Shown in pieces: positions 45,701 through 56,194 of a DNA stretch of 64,000 nucleotides (the first letter of the stretch is position 1; every line of letters starts with the position of its first letter). Position numbers and translations under genes: made by a program. Source of the stretch: Aselliscus stoliczkanus (Eukaryota > Chordata > Mammalia > Chiroptera > Hipposideridae). The stretch is taken from assembly GCA_033961575.1 (NCBI GenBank), contig CM066732.1, forward strand, positions 94,045,187 to 94,109,186, in the 5' to 3' direction. Below the pieces are notes generated by a model. It had not been told where the DNA came from, made no database searches, and saw only the letters and a program-made list of their open reading frames with translations.

Positions 45701-46845
45701 TCTGTTCTACTAGTATCTACTTCAGGTGCCAGTAGAATGAAAGAATGTTTATGAAAACATCTAGTCTGTCCTGTGAAATGAGGGCTGCCCTTGATCTTCA
45801 CACTCCATGGAGTGAAGGTACAGCTCTGTTATTTGTCAAGGCTTTAGGATAACCTTCTTCTTTGCATCACCATGGTAGGGTCTCACCTCTGCTGTGGGGA
45901 GAGATGAGAGCTATTTCAATTGCTCTCTATGCTTCCCATTGTAACTGGCTAGATAATCTGTAGCACTGAATCCCCAAAGCCACATCTGTCATGAGTAAGG
46001 AAACACTTGTTTCCTTCAGACTTGAGTTTTCTCACTAGAATTCAAAGATGTTTAAAAGTTTGGTAACTTTTATTCAGCTATTAAAAGCTCTCATCTGCAC
46101 TTGTGTTTTTAGATGGTTTGCAAGATCTTTTGATACAGACCCAGTGACTACTGGATAGCCTTCTAATCATGGGCTGTTTCTGTTCTCTGCCCCTGTTTCC
46201 TTAGCTGCCAGGCACAGAGATACAGAGCCAGCCCCGTCCTAAATCCTGACAGTTTAATACTGGCCTCATTACTGCTATTGTCCTTAAACAAAAAAAATGG
46301 ACTTCTATTTAAATATGCTGCCAGAAACAGTTATTCTCCTGAAATTGCAAAGTAGATACTGGGACTAAATGAGGAGAACAGATCACTGTAAACTTTGCTC
46401 ATTATGTTGCGCTTTGCTCTCTTCTGTGGTTTATGAGTTCCAAGGTTCGACTATGTGATGGAGGCTTAGGGAAAAATCATGCACCATTATTTTTATTCAT
46501 AGAAAATACATGCTGCAGGCTGGTCGGAATTATACAGCTTTTTGTCTGAAGCTCTGCTATATTTAGGGTAAGGGGACCCCATCCCCAGACTCCATTTGCT
46601 TTCATCTCCAGTCCCCAAGAAATGTCTCCACGCATCTCTGAAGAGCACTGTTTAAACATTAACTGTAGGCAAGGCTGTGATTTTATAAGCTATCGGAACC
46701 AAAAGCAATAATAAATACCCTGCCACATATAATATTTCTCAGTTGTATATTTTAATTGTTATGACTACTATTGTGGAGGGAAAAACCTGAGACATGGAAT
46801 GCCAATTCTGAAGCTACTGCATTCTAAGAGCTGTGGATAAATATT
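45701..46845. other. 1.1 kb gene-free stretch, no recognised repeat
   Basis: No supported gene. The part at about 46640-46760 has a less decayed look but no diagnostic motif. Confidence 0.4.
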
Positions 46846-46849
46846 TGCA

Positions 46850-47215
46850 TTCATTCTCTCCTATGAGCCTAATTATCCTGCAATGATCAGAGGTGGGAAA
46901 ACTAGGAGGTTAGGTAGAATTTCTCCATGGTAACAGCTCTAGTAAGTGATGGAGCTCACTTTTTTTTTTTTCTTTAGCAGTTCTTTGGAAGCCCTTAGCC
47001 CAGGACTGACTGGGGGCTACGAAAGCCCAGAGCAGTTCTGTTGCCTTGAGTCAAGACAAACTGAGTGAGGTGTTATACCCTCTGAGCACCTTGTGAGATT
47101 CCGCCAAGGCTGGGCCCCTGCCTGAGCTCACAAATTCACTTGGCTTCCCAGCCTGCAGCGCTAATCAGTGGCAGGATACTGGTCTTCTCCTTCCAAATCC
47201 AGGGCTCTCTCCACT
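46850..47215 (-). mobile_element. MIR SINE, antisense, apparently split by about 190 bp
   Basis: The left part (CAGAGGTGGGAAAACTAGGAG to CTCTAGTAAGTGATGGAGCTC, to about 46959) and the right part (CTAATCAGTGGCAGGATACTGG to TCCAGGGCTCTCTCCACTG, from about 47160) both read as reversed MIR. Between them is about 190 bp starting T11CTTTAGCAG with no assigned origin. It could also be two separate MIR copies. Confidence 0.55.
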
Positions 47216-47785
47216 GAAGAGGCCAACCGCATCTGTTATTTCCAACTTGAAAACATACCTAATGGGTGACACAAATGTAAATGTACGAGGCCCTTTCCAA
47301 GTCTCTCCTGACACCTTTCTGGTCTCCTAATCTAAAAATGTTTGGTTGGTGAAGCTGCCAAATCCCAGTTACACAGTGGCAGGTTGTGAGCTGTTTATTC
47401 TATCACAAATTCATGCCTCATTTACTCAACTACTCTGTATCACTGACGTTACTTGGGGCATACTAGGAAAGAGAGACTTGCTTGGTGTTGCTCTTTTCAC
47501 ATAATGAGGTTTTTTTCTCCCCTCAGGACAGCCTTACCTGGGTCAGGCAGGAGGTAGTAAAGGAAGTATGAGCCCTGGTGTGGGGAAAAATCCCTACCCA
47601 GGTTCATTAGCAACACTGCAAGGAAACCCGAGAATTGTTTTCAGCTACTATAGGCATTTCTTTCATCAGGCTTCAACCTACTTCTTATGCTTTCCACCTC
47701 ATAAGTGCTGCTAACTCCTCTTCAACTCAATATAAAACTACGAATGACTGATAGCAGCTTTATGCGCATTTCTCCCAAATATCAA
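47216..47785. other. Gene-free stretch, no recognised repeat
   Basis: No gene or clear repeat is visible. Confidence 0.4.
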
Positions 47786-47789
47786 GGAC

Positions 47790-48005
47790 CCCAAAGACAG
47801 AATGGTTTGGGTTCACATCTTTGATCCACCATTGACTAACTGATTTTTCTGCAGATCAAATATCTCCATTTTAGAAGGGTGATAGCACCTACTTAACATG
47901 GGGTGAAAATTATTAATAACATGTAGCAAATATGTATTCTAATCGGCTTAGAATAGGTCCTGGCACAAAGCAGGCATTCAAATGTTAGTTCCCTCCATTC
48001 CTAAA
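47790..48005 (+). mobile_element. MIR SINE, sense
   Basis: ATGGTTTGGGTTCACATCTTTG, ATCCACCATTGACTAACTG, AAATATCTCCATTTTAGAAGG, GATAGCACCTACTTAAC, TAGGTCCTGGCACAAAGCAG give an almost full-length MIR in order. Confidence 0.85.
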
Positions 48006-49675
48006 GATATATGCATTGTAATTATAACCTTAAGCTGAGAAGAAAAGTTCTGATGGTTAAGTTTCAGTTGTCCCTTATTAGTCAAGGATGATGTGAGGGG
48101 GTCTGAATTACAGTCACCTGACACAGATGTTTACTTCCATTATTCACAGGTGAGGCCAGCCAGGTGTGACTATTAGTACTGATCCAGGCAGCCTGTATCT
48201 TATTCCTCATGGGTGGGCTGGTTTATGCTCACCTGAGACCCTGATAGTGAGAAGAAAGAGAGCCAGGCTAACCTCTCCCCTCAGGTCTCCACAGGGACAG
48301 TAAGATCACATTGGGCCCCAAACCTCAGACAACCAAGAAAAAATCATCTTTAGACATGCTTCCTGACATGCACGCAATCTCTGGATGACCACGTGAAAGT
48401 GTGGCAGCCTCTCTCTCCCAGGCAAAGACTGCGACCAGGAACAGAAGCGGGCAATTAGAACTCAGCGAGTCAAAGGACGTTTAACTTGTTTCTGCTTTTG
48501 GGTTTTATGAACAAGTGGGGAAAGAAGGCTTTACTCTTTTCACGCTGCTCCATTACAATAACGACTCTGTTAGCACGCATTTAGACATTCCCTTTGAAGT
48601 CTGGGGGCAATTTCTGGATGATGAGGATCCAGATACATTATGCTTGGTTTTCTAAAATAAATCCAGAATAAGATTAGTAGGTCACTAACCTTGAGGAGGT
48701 GGTCTCCTGGCAAGTAAATAACCTGGAGAGGGTAGCAGGTGCCATGGTCACATGCAGTCACTTATGCTTTGACTCTTACAAACCACTAAGAAACTGGAAC
48801 TATCGGGGTAGGGAAAGGGTGACTGAAAATAAATTCAAGTCCATGTGTGGAATCAGCCAATAAAGAGACTAGACGCAGCTTCAATAATGTGCAGTGCTGA
48901 ATTAGCGGGATGTGGGAATTACTTGTTAGTTATAATTTCTCAACACAGACATCTTTTCCCATTTATCTGTAAGTGTTCTTTGAAGTGACATAGATGAGAG
49001 GGTGACAAGGAAAAGGTTGGAGAGGTTAGAGACCTTGAATTCCTTAAATAATTTCTTCTTCCCATGAAAACGATGACAAAAAGAAATAGTGTTTCCTCTC
49101 CCACCTGTAGGTAAACTGGATCTCCTTCTTTACAGGTAGCCCCAATCTAGGAGAACAATTCCATGACGGTACAGAAACATTTTCAGAATGTTCATCAATG
49201 GGTCTGACATAGGTCTGTCTTGTGGACTGTCTTGACCAATCTGGGCATACACAATTTATGTTCTTCTCGGTAACTGCCAAAGAAATGTGGGATTAACCAG
49301 GACTGCCTCTTAGAAGGAAAGTGAGTCTCAGACCAAAGTCTACCATGCATATGAATATTCACTATCTAGATATTTATTAACTAATAAAGAGAAATGGTCA
49401 TAAGACTGTTCTGGAGGCTTGCCTGTCCTAAAACAAAAGGGAACTCTGACTCTTACCTATAAAAGGTTCACTTGAGGCAGATACTCCAAGTTACTCAAAC
49501 AGTACCAGGCAGCCAGAAACCTTAACACAGTGAGTGGCTGCAACCAGGGCTATTTAGGGGCATGTCTCAGACACTTCCAGAGGCGCCTCCCCAGATTCCT
49601 ATGCTCTCTCAGACAAGGCTTCACGGCCAACCCACATAACTTTCAACTCACCAATGAGAAGCCTAGCTTAAAGTT
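48006..49675. other. 1.7 kb gene-free stretch, mostly unique
   Basis: No gene or clear repeat. At 48440-48575 five CpGs occur (GCGGGC, GCGAGTC, GACGTTT, CACGCTGC, AACGACT, CACGCAT area) in an otherwise CpG-poor block, which may signal constraint or recent unmethylated history. Confidence 0.4.
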
Positions 49676-50239
49676 CATCATTTTATCAAAGAAACAATAA
49701 CTTCTATGCAAAAAGAAGTCCATAAGTAAATACAAAAACAAAAACATGCCAACAGGAAATCAGCAAAATATGTAAGGCACAGTGTGGGGAGGGTCATTTA
49801 TAGAGTAAATCAGGAAGCTAAGACATATACAAAAAGAGTTTAACCTCACTCATAATCATAGAGAGCCAAATTAAAATAGGTGCTGTTTTGATCTATTAAA
49901 TCAGTAAATAACATTGCATGTATTTTGGTATGAAAAACTAAACTTAATAATATATTTGAGGGGGATAGCAATGATTATATATTTTGTGAAGCTTATCAGT
50001 GTATATCAAAGTATTTTATATGCTTTTTACAAAATAATTCCACTTCCAAAAATTTAATCCTCAGAAATTAAAGATATGTCAAAACCTTGCTGATAGAATA
50101 TTTACTATAGTTTTATTTACAATACTGAAATTGAAAATGAACTAAATTTCCAATAAGAGGTGATGGTGAAATAAATTATGGTAGATTTTACATTCAATTG
50201 AATCACAGACATTAAGAATCACATAAGAAAAAAGGTCAG

Positions 50240-50673
50240 GGGCTGGCCGAGTGGCGCTTTGGTTAAGAGCAGGCTTGGGACGCCAGCGGCCCGGGGTTCG
50301 GATCCCACATATGAGGGCCAGTGACACTGCCCTCTACAGCTAACAACAGCTCCATCTGGAGCTGGGCTGTGCAAGCCCCGGCGACGGTGGTGGCTGCAAC
50401 CCCTGCTGCAGTGGGCTGCCATAGGCTACAGTGAGTGGCCAGCAGCCAGCGTGAGCTGCCAATAGCCGCTGTGAGCTACCATCCAGAGGCCGGCGACCGA
50501 TCTGCCTCATCTGGGAAGAGCACAAAGACGATACCAACATGGGCGGGTGAAGCAACATCCTCCACAACTAAACTGAAGATCCAAAGGACCGCAACTTGTC
50601 TGTTCCCTTTCCCCAGTTCCCCAATGCTGTTCCCCTCCCCCAATTCCCCAATAAAATCTTAAAAAAAAAAAAA
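50240..50673 (+). mobile_element. Composite SINE-VNTR retroposon, SVA-like layout
   Basis: One unit of about 434 bp inside a perfect 15-bp target-site duplication AAGAAAAAAGGTCAG (50225-50239 and 50674-50688). In order: a complete tRNA-Ser-like SINE head (50240-50334; A-box GAGTGGCGCTTTGGTTAAG, B-box GGGTTCGGATCCC, end GACACTGCCCTC); a GC-rich linker (50335-50410); a 20-bp tandem repeat (50411-50490); a unique part (about 50491-50600); a C/T-rich part with repeated CAGTTCCCCAAT-like words; AATAAA at 50650-50655; and poly(A). No TTTT lies between head and tail. It codes for nothing I recognise; the short frames on both strands are incidental. The source of the 3' part is unknown: candidates are an LTR, an L1 5' UTR or a host transcript. 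Confidence 0.9.
50411..50490. repeat. 20-bp VNTR-like array (four units) in the composite element
   Basis: Units start at 50411, 50431, 50451 and 50471, each beginning GTG[AG]G and sharing the core GTGAGCTGCC (GTGGGCTGCC, GTGAGTGGCC, GTGAGCTGCC, GTGAGCTACC). Spacing is exactly 20 bp. A fifth, poorer unit may lie at 50390-50410 (GTGGCTGCAACC). Confidence 0.8.
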
Positions 50674-51020
50674 AAGAAAAAAGGTCAGAAAGACCTTTGT
50701 AAATTTGAGATACAAGACAAACAATATAAGAAAAAACTTGACTAATTGACTACATAAAAATGTAAATGAGCTGTACATAAAAATAAAACAAATACAATTT
50801 ATTCAATAAATATAAGTATCTATGGCCACATTAATAGCAATATTAATGGTGATAGAGATACACTGCATAGAAAAAAGTACTAAAAACATATGAGGACATT
50901 AAAATAAAAATGCTATCTATGGGTAATAAAGTTATGAGTAATTTTTGTTTTATTCCTCCTTACATTTACATTTTTAAAAAATAATGGCGTGTATTCTTTT
51001 CTAAAGAATAAAATACTACA

Positions 51021-51590
51021 TTTGTTTTTACATTAAACAATTTTATCACATCCTAAAGGGCTGTGCTATTTCCTTTTTTTAATTTTCTTTTTTGATTTCT
51101 AAGACAGAGATGACTATACACAAAATCATAACATTTCAGTATGGCTCTTGTCAATTTTTAATTTTAAACCAGGCTATATCACAGCAACTTCATTATGCAC
51201 AATATTAATTTATAAAGAATTTAAGAAGTTATTCTTTTTTAGTGTCATGTCCTACCCAACTAGATTTATGAGCATCGCAGAGCAATTGTGTTCTTCCTAA
51301 GATTAAGTGGTCACCTGAGTTGAAGTAATAATGAAATGACAGAGAAAGATTTAAAAGTGACATTGAGAAACACTGCTTGTCTTAAAGAGCAGACAAGAAA
51401 ACAGAATTGATGATGGTGTTAAGAAGCTTTGAACTTTCCAGAAAAACCAAACTATTCTCCTTAAAATTAACCTCGGTACATCTTTAAGCTATGAAAGAGA
51501 CTCTTGCTTGCATCACCACATTATGGACAACAGCCATGTTTCTATGTCTACATTTACATTGGGTTAAAAAATTTTAAGTAATGCAGGATT
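51021..51590. other. Gene-free stretch, no recognised repeat
   Basis: AT-rich, no gene or clear repeat. Confidence 0.4.
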
Positions 51591-51593
51591 GTA

Positions 51594-51674
51594 TTGGGTT
51601 GTTGGAAAAGTCATGATGCATTTTTGCAATGAAAAACATAGAAAAAATATGTCGTGACTTTTCTGACAACCCAA
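51594..51674. mobile_element. Mariner-type MITE, copy 2
   Basis: 81 bp between TA at 51592-51593 and TA at 51675-51676. The ends are TTGGGTTGTTGGAAAAGTCA and, reversed, TTGGGTTGTCAGAAAAGTCA. The middle GCATTTTTGCAATGAAAAAC is identical to copy 1. The two copies differ at about ten positions, largely C/T or G/A at former CpGs. Confidence 0.94.
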
Positions 51675-51676
51675 TA

Positions 51677-52450
51677 TTTTGTTGGCATCTGATTGACCCT
51701 GATCAAACCCATTCTCAAGCTCAAATGTCCTGTCTTCTATTTTCTATCTAATTTGGTTGAACATTTTCCCCAAATACATAGATGTACTTTTTAAAAAAGA
51801 TCTTTTCAAAAGAAATACCTTTGGGTGAAATGTGACCATTATTGGGCCCAAATCTTGTTGGGGGGAAAAAGTTAGCTGACTGTTTTCTTTGGCAACTTTC
51901 AAATAAATTGCAGAGGGGTGGGTACAGGGTAGAGAGGGTCATGAGTATCTGTGGTATCTGCTTCCTGCTGTTTAATATTAATTAGTACCTTATAAATTCC
52001 TAAAGGAACAGACTCTGGACTTTTTCCAGCTACATTTTCAAGCCAAGTTCTGTTCTACAGGAAAGAATAAATAAAAGAAGTCAGTGCATATGTTGTCATA
52101 CACCCATAGGAAAGGTCAAAGGGTTTGCATCACCCAGGTTTCTGTGTGTCATTCGTTATACAACTTGTAGAAAGGCAACTAATGAATGTTTTCAAAGATC
52201 ACACAGCAAAGCAAGAAGGCTCCCAAATGGGTGAGAAATCCCAAACTCCCAATCAAATCAGAGGTTTGTTTTGGCAAGGTCTTTAGGGTAAAATGATCAA
52301 TGAAATCTGATAAGAATTGGAATTTTTTTCTGAAAAAAAACAACAACCCTAGAGGCCGAATGGGAGAGTGAACCCATTTTTAATGACAATTGAGAAACAT
52401 GGAAAAGAAAGCAAATTAAAATCAAAGCAAAAAAAATGGATGGAGAAAGT
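51677..52450. other. Gene-free stretch, no recognised repeat
   Basis: No gene or clear repeat is visible. Confidence 0.4.
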
Positions 52451-52454
52451 CAAA

Positions 52455-52600
52455 TTCACAGTCAAGAGAATCAGACTTAGAGTCGAGAGAGAGAGACTTG
52501 AGCTCTTAGACCTCAACTGTTATTCACCAAATGCCCAATTGTGAGCAAGTGTCTTGGCCTCTCTGGTCCTTAACTATAGGCAAAAGTGTGAGCCCAGTAT
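52455..52600 (+). mobile_element. MIR SINE, sense, decayed
   Basis: GAGAATCAGACTTAGAGTCG, CTTGAGCTCTTAGACCTCAA, GAGCAAGTGTCTTGGCCTCTC and TGGTCCTTAACTATAGGC are in MIR order. Confidence 0.6.
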
Positions 52601-52764
52601 CAATTTAGCTGGACTGGAGGCCAAGGCAAGCATCGCTTCTCTCCATGGAGAGAAGAATGTTTCTCTCTGGGCTGAAATGGACTTCTTCATGTTAACAGTG
52701 CACCCTGCTAAGACCTCCAGCTCTCTCATATGTAAGAGAAAGGTTTGAAGTACAACTACATAAT

Positions 52765-52975
52765 CTCTAAACTCCACTAGGTTCCACCACTAATTTTGCT
52801 GTCCTGGGCAAATTATTTATTTTCTCCAAGCCTCAGTTCCTCAGTTACAAAATGGGAGTAATAATCACCTAGTTATTTTATAGCATTGTTATAAGGATAA
52901 GTTTGTGTTTGTAAAATGTTTGGAAGCATACTTGACACATAGTAATGAGCCAATAAAGGCTATTTGTATTAAATT
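52765..52975 (+). mobile_element. MIR SINE, sense
   Basis: TTCCACCACTAATTTTGCTGT, CCTGGGCAAATTATTTATTT, CCTCAGTTCCTCAGTTACAAA, ATGGGAGTAATAATCACC, CATACTTGACACATAGTAATG give an almost complete MIR. The TTGTTGTTGTTATTATTATTA run just after it (52988-53008) is a common MIR tail feature. Confidence 0.93.
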
Positions 52976-53965
52976 ATTAACATTCCTGTTGTTGTTGTTA
53001 TTATTATTAAATACTTCATATGTATTTAATATTGAATAAGCTGAGCCCTACATTATGCTTTCAAGTATAGGGTTCAAAATCATTTTTATAAACCTATTTA
53101 TTGTTCTTATTCTTTAAAAAAATATTTAGGAGAAAGACCAAGAGGAATGTGATATTGCTCAGAAAGAGATAGATTCACATCTCCAGTTTTGTATCAAAAG
53201 CTGGATTCTTAGTCAGGTTCTTCCAGGAGGGAAGACACAGAGCTGGGAAGAGAACTGGACTCTATTTACATGATATCAACACAAGAGACAAGTTCAGCCG
53301 GTTTCGTCAAACAACTGGTCAGGTCTGCGAAACAATGGTCCAACTGGAGGATGCCCTGAGCTGAGCCATGCGGCCTTCAGGGCAAACACAAATAACCACT
53401 CAGCATCTGTGTATCCCACTCTTCAGATGAGATGTTCATAACTCATCTGAAGTTTATGAACAATTTTGACATTAACTGTTTTCATCTCATAATAAAACCA
53501 GCCTCAGGTTGGTGAAGACATTCCAGACATAAAGGCCACACCAAGGGCTGTTCAAATGAAGCTTTACTCTGAAGCTTCCTTTTCTTTCCCACAGCCCACC
53601 CACTGTGATATTACTGATTTCTGTTTTCGTTAGATGCAGCCCCTTTTCTCAAAGAAGGCGTGGGAACCTTAGGCCTTTCTCTGTCACCATTTCTGGATGT
53701 GTCGTTCCGTTATTCGGAGGAGCGAAGGAGTTGTAATGGAGACCTAAATGGCACAAGGCTAGGCAAATATTGCTGTGATGCAACTTACTGCATTTCCTCT
53801 GAGAGCTGCACCCTGTACTCTCTATAGATAATCAGCCTGATTCTTTACAAAGTGACAGTGAACATTTTGATGGAACTCTGGTGAGAAAAAGAACAATCCT
53901 TAGGAACCTGTGCATTCCCTCAGATTAAGGATTACTGATCAGTTCTGTCATAACAACTGATTTTT
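52976..53965. other. 1 kb gene-free stretch with a CpG micro-cluster
   Basis: No gene or clear repeat. At 53625-53735 six CpGs occur within about 110 bp, four of them within 30 bp (GTCGTTCCGTTATTCGGAGG then AGCG). The block is not a CpG island by length. Confidence 0.45.
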
Positions 53966-53969
53966 AAAA

Positions 53970-56110
53970 ACATGCTTTTTAAATGAAACGTTTCAGCCAT
54001 GCAGAAAATTAGAGAGAATAGTATAATGAACATCCAAATACCCACCACTTAGATTTCATGTGTCAACATTTGTCCCATGCTTTTATATTTCTAATTGTGA
54101 AGTTGTTCAAACATACTGAAAAGTAGAGGGAAGAGATTTAACGAATAGCTTTGCAAATGAAATGTGTGAAGTGCTTGAACAGTTCGTGGACCATAGAAAA
54201 CACTGAGCTATTATTTTTGTTGCTATCACTCATACCAAACTTTATTAGGTTTTAACATTTTGTCATAATTGTCTCAGGTTTTTTTGTGTTTTTTTTTTTA
54301 AGAAATCAAAATACCAAGACGCTCAAGGCCCTGTTTATACTTCTTTAATATCTATCTCTTCTTCCCTTCCTCACCTCCTCTCAAAATCCTCCCTTACTCC
54401 CTTGCTTCCTCATTCTCTCACTCCCACCCTTTGCAGAGAAAACCACTGCCCTGAATTTCATGTTGATTATTCCAGTTTTTATATTTTCGCATCATATTTT
54501 CTGGATTATTGTATTCCCAAGCAATATTTAGTATAGTTTTTCTTATTTATAAGTATGTGTATATATCACACATACTTTGTAAATGTTTTTGAGATTAATT
54601 TGCATTGATGTATATAACTCTGGTTCATTCATTTTAATTGCTGTATATTCACTACATAAATATGTATTGTCTATTTTTTGATGATCTTCAAGGTTTTCTT
54701 GTTTATTATAAATATCCTGTAATAAACATACATAGATTTTCTTGTATACATATGCAAGGGTTTACATAAGGCAGTGACTTAATACCTATGTGTACTCATG
54801 CATATACCCATACTTAAATTCAGACTGAAACCGAAGTTCTACAAAACAACCTTTTATTATTTTGCTATATTTATTATTTTCTACTTATTCTATTTTATTC
54901 CATTTCTCCCATTCCATTCTTGTCCATTCCTGTCTGATCTATCCTACTCTGAAAAAAACCAACTGTGGGTTGTGATTCACCAAATTGATTTCCCACTTAA
55001 CTAGTCTAATCTCATAGTTTGAATCATCCCACTTAAGGTTTTATACTTGAAGATGGAATTCCTGAGTCACAGAGTTTATAAATCTTCAACTTTACTAGCA
55101 TAAGGTCCCTCAAAATACCCCCAGATGATAAATTTAAAAAACACTGTTGATCAAGCAAAGCTGTTTCTTAGGCCTACTGCAATGAGAAGGAACAGCATCA
55201 AGGCAGCTTTCATAGGGGGCCTCAAAGTGGAGAAATCAGAAGATGGCCTTTATGTGGTTTTCAGGTATATCTTGCAGGGCAGGGACCTAGTTTGGGTTGG
55301 GCAGAGTGTGTGACATAATAGCTTTGAATTGGTAAGCACCATGAGGCAAGGTTCTTGAAGCCTTGATGAGCAAGCTCTTAGTCTTGATAAGTAAGCTATT
55401 TCTGTAGCCTCGGATTCTTGTCTTCCAGGAGGAAATATTTCCGGGAGTAAGCAGCTAAATATTGCTTAACAAAGAGACAGAAAAGTATGCCTAGTCTCAG
55501 ACTTGACTAATGTAGGGACAGAAAAGTCTGTTTGGCACCAGTGTAGTTTAACATGAGGACAGGGAATTATGTTGGACTTGGTTCTTGCTAGATAATACAA
55601 AACATGCTCCAAAGCAGTGGTGTCAATTTACAACCCCACCATAACACTATGAGAGTCCACCTTCATCAAGATTTAGTATTTTCCAATTTTTACTTAATTT
55701 TGCCAATCTGATAAATATGAAATATATCATAGTCATTTTATTTTATATTTCTTTGATTATTGGTGAGATTTAACATATTTCCATGTGACTATCGGCCATT
55801 TGGATTTCTTCTGTGAACAGCCTATTCATACCTTTTGTCCATTTTTCTACTGTTTGTTATGTTTCTTATTATGTTGTTCCTATGTATACTCAGGATACTA
55901 ATTGAGATGCATAAGCAATAAGCATTTCAAATATCCTCTCCCAGTCTGTGCTTTGTAAATTATTTTAGTATTTGATGTCTTTCGTTAAACAGAGCTTTAA
56001 AAATAATTGTAGGAAAATTAATCAAAAATTTTTATGCTTTGTCTTTCTGGTTTATTCTTTAAGAAAATCTTAAAATATTTTCCATGATTCTTGCTTGGTT
56101 ATTTAAAATT
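53970..56110 (-). mobile_element. L1M LINE, antisense, 3' UTR to distal ORF2, carrying an insertion
   Basis: In order on the plus strand: GAGAATAGTATAATGAACATCC, AACCACTGCCCTGAATTTCA, ACTCTGGTTCATTCATTTTAA, GATGGAATTCCTGAGTCACAG, [insertion 55120-55604], GCTCCAAAGCAGTGGTGTC, TGCCAATCTGATAAATATGAA, CCATTTGGATTTCTTCTGTG, CCTTTTGTCCATTTTTCTACT. This is the usual antisense L1M order. Decayed, with no open frame. Confidence 0.82.
55120..55604. mobile_element. Inserted element inside the L1, probably an ERVL-type LTR
   Basis: About 480 bp that is not L1 separates two adjoining parts of the L1. It starts near TGATAAATTTAAAAAACACTG (55126) and ends near GCTAGATAATACAAAACA (55604), so it may have TG..CA ends. 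It includes GGAACAGCATCAAGGCAGCT and repeated GACAGAAAAGT words (55480, 55520). No polyadenylation signal or clean 5-bp duplication is visible. LTR identity is inferred. Confidence 0.45.
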
Positions 56111-56194
56111 TTTCATTTCATATTTAGATCACAGAAAGAGAACATTCTAGTAAAGTATCAATGCTTTTTTAAAATTCCCACATCAGTGGATTAT

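Larger units (their letters stand above)
49680..51020 (+). mobile_element. L1M/HAL1-type LINE, sense, carrying the composite retroposon
   Basis: Before the insertion: ATTCCACTTCCAAAAATTTAATCC, AGAATATTTACTATAGTTT, ATTTCCAATAAGAGGTGATGG, TGAAATAAATTATGGTAG. After it: a 3' UTR-like TTTTATTCCTCCTTACATTTAC and an ATAATGGCGTGTATTC stretch with an AATAAAATAC end. The text is that of old L1M/HAL1 3' ends. It was split at the target site AAGAAAAAAGGTCAG by the composite element (50240-50673). Confidence 0.7.

Noticed and set aside
46964..46983. Splice acceptor (T-run, CTTTAG) with a downstream exon
   Set aside because: No open frame with a domain follows and no donor is convincing; the T-run is more likely a reversed A-tail.
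50219..50662. Several overlapping frames over the composite element as a possible gene
   Set aside because: They lie on both strands of a retroposon, start in the SINE head or VNTR and end at random stops; GC-rich repeats produce long frames without coding.
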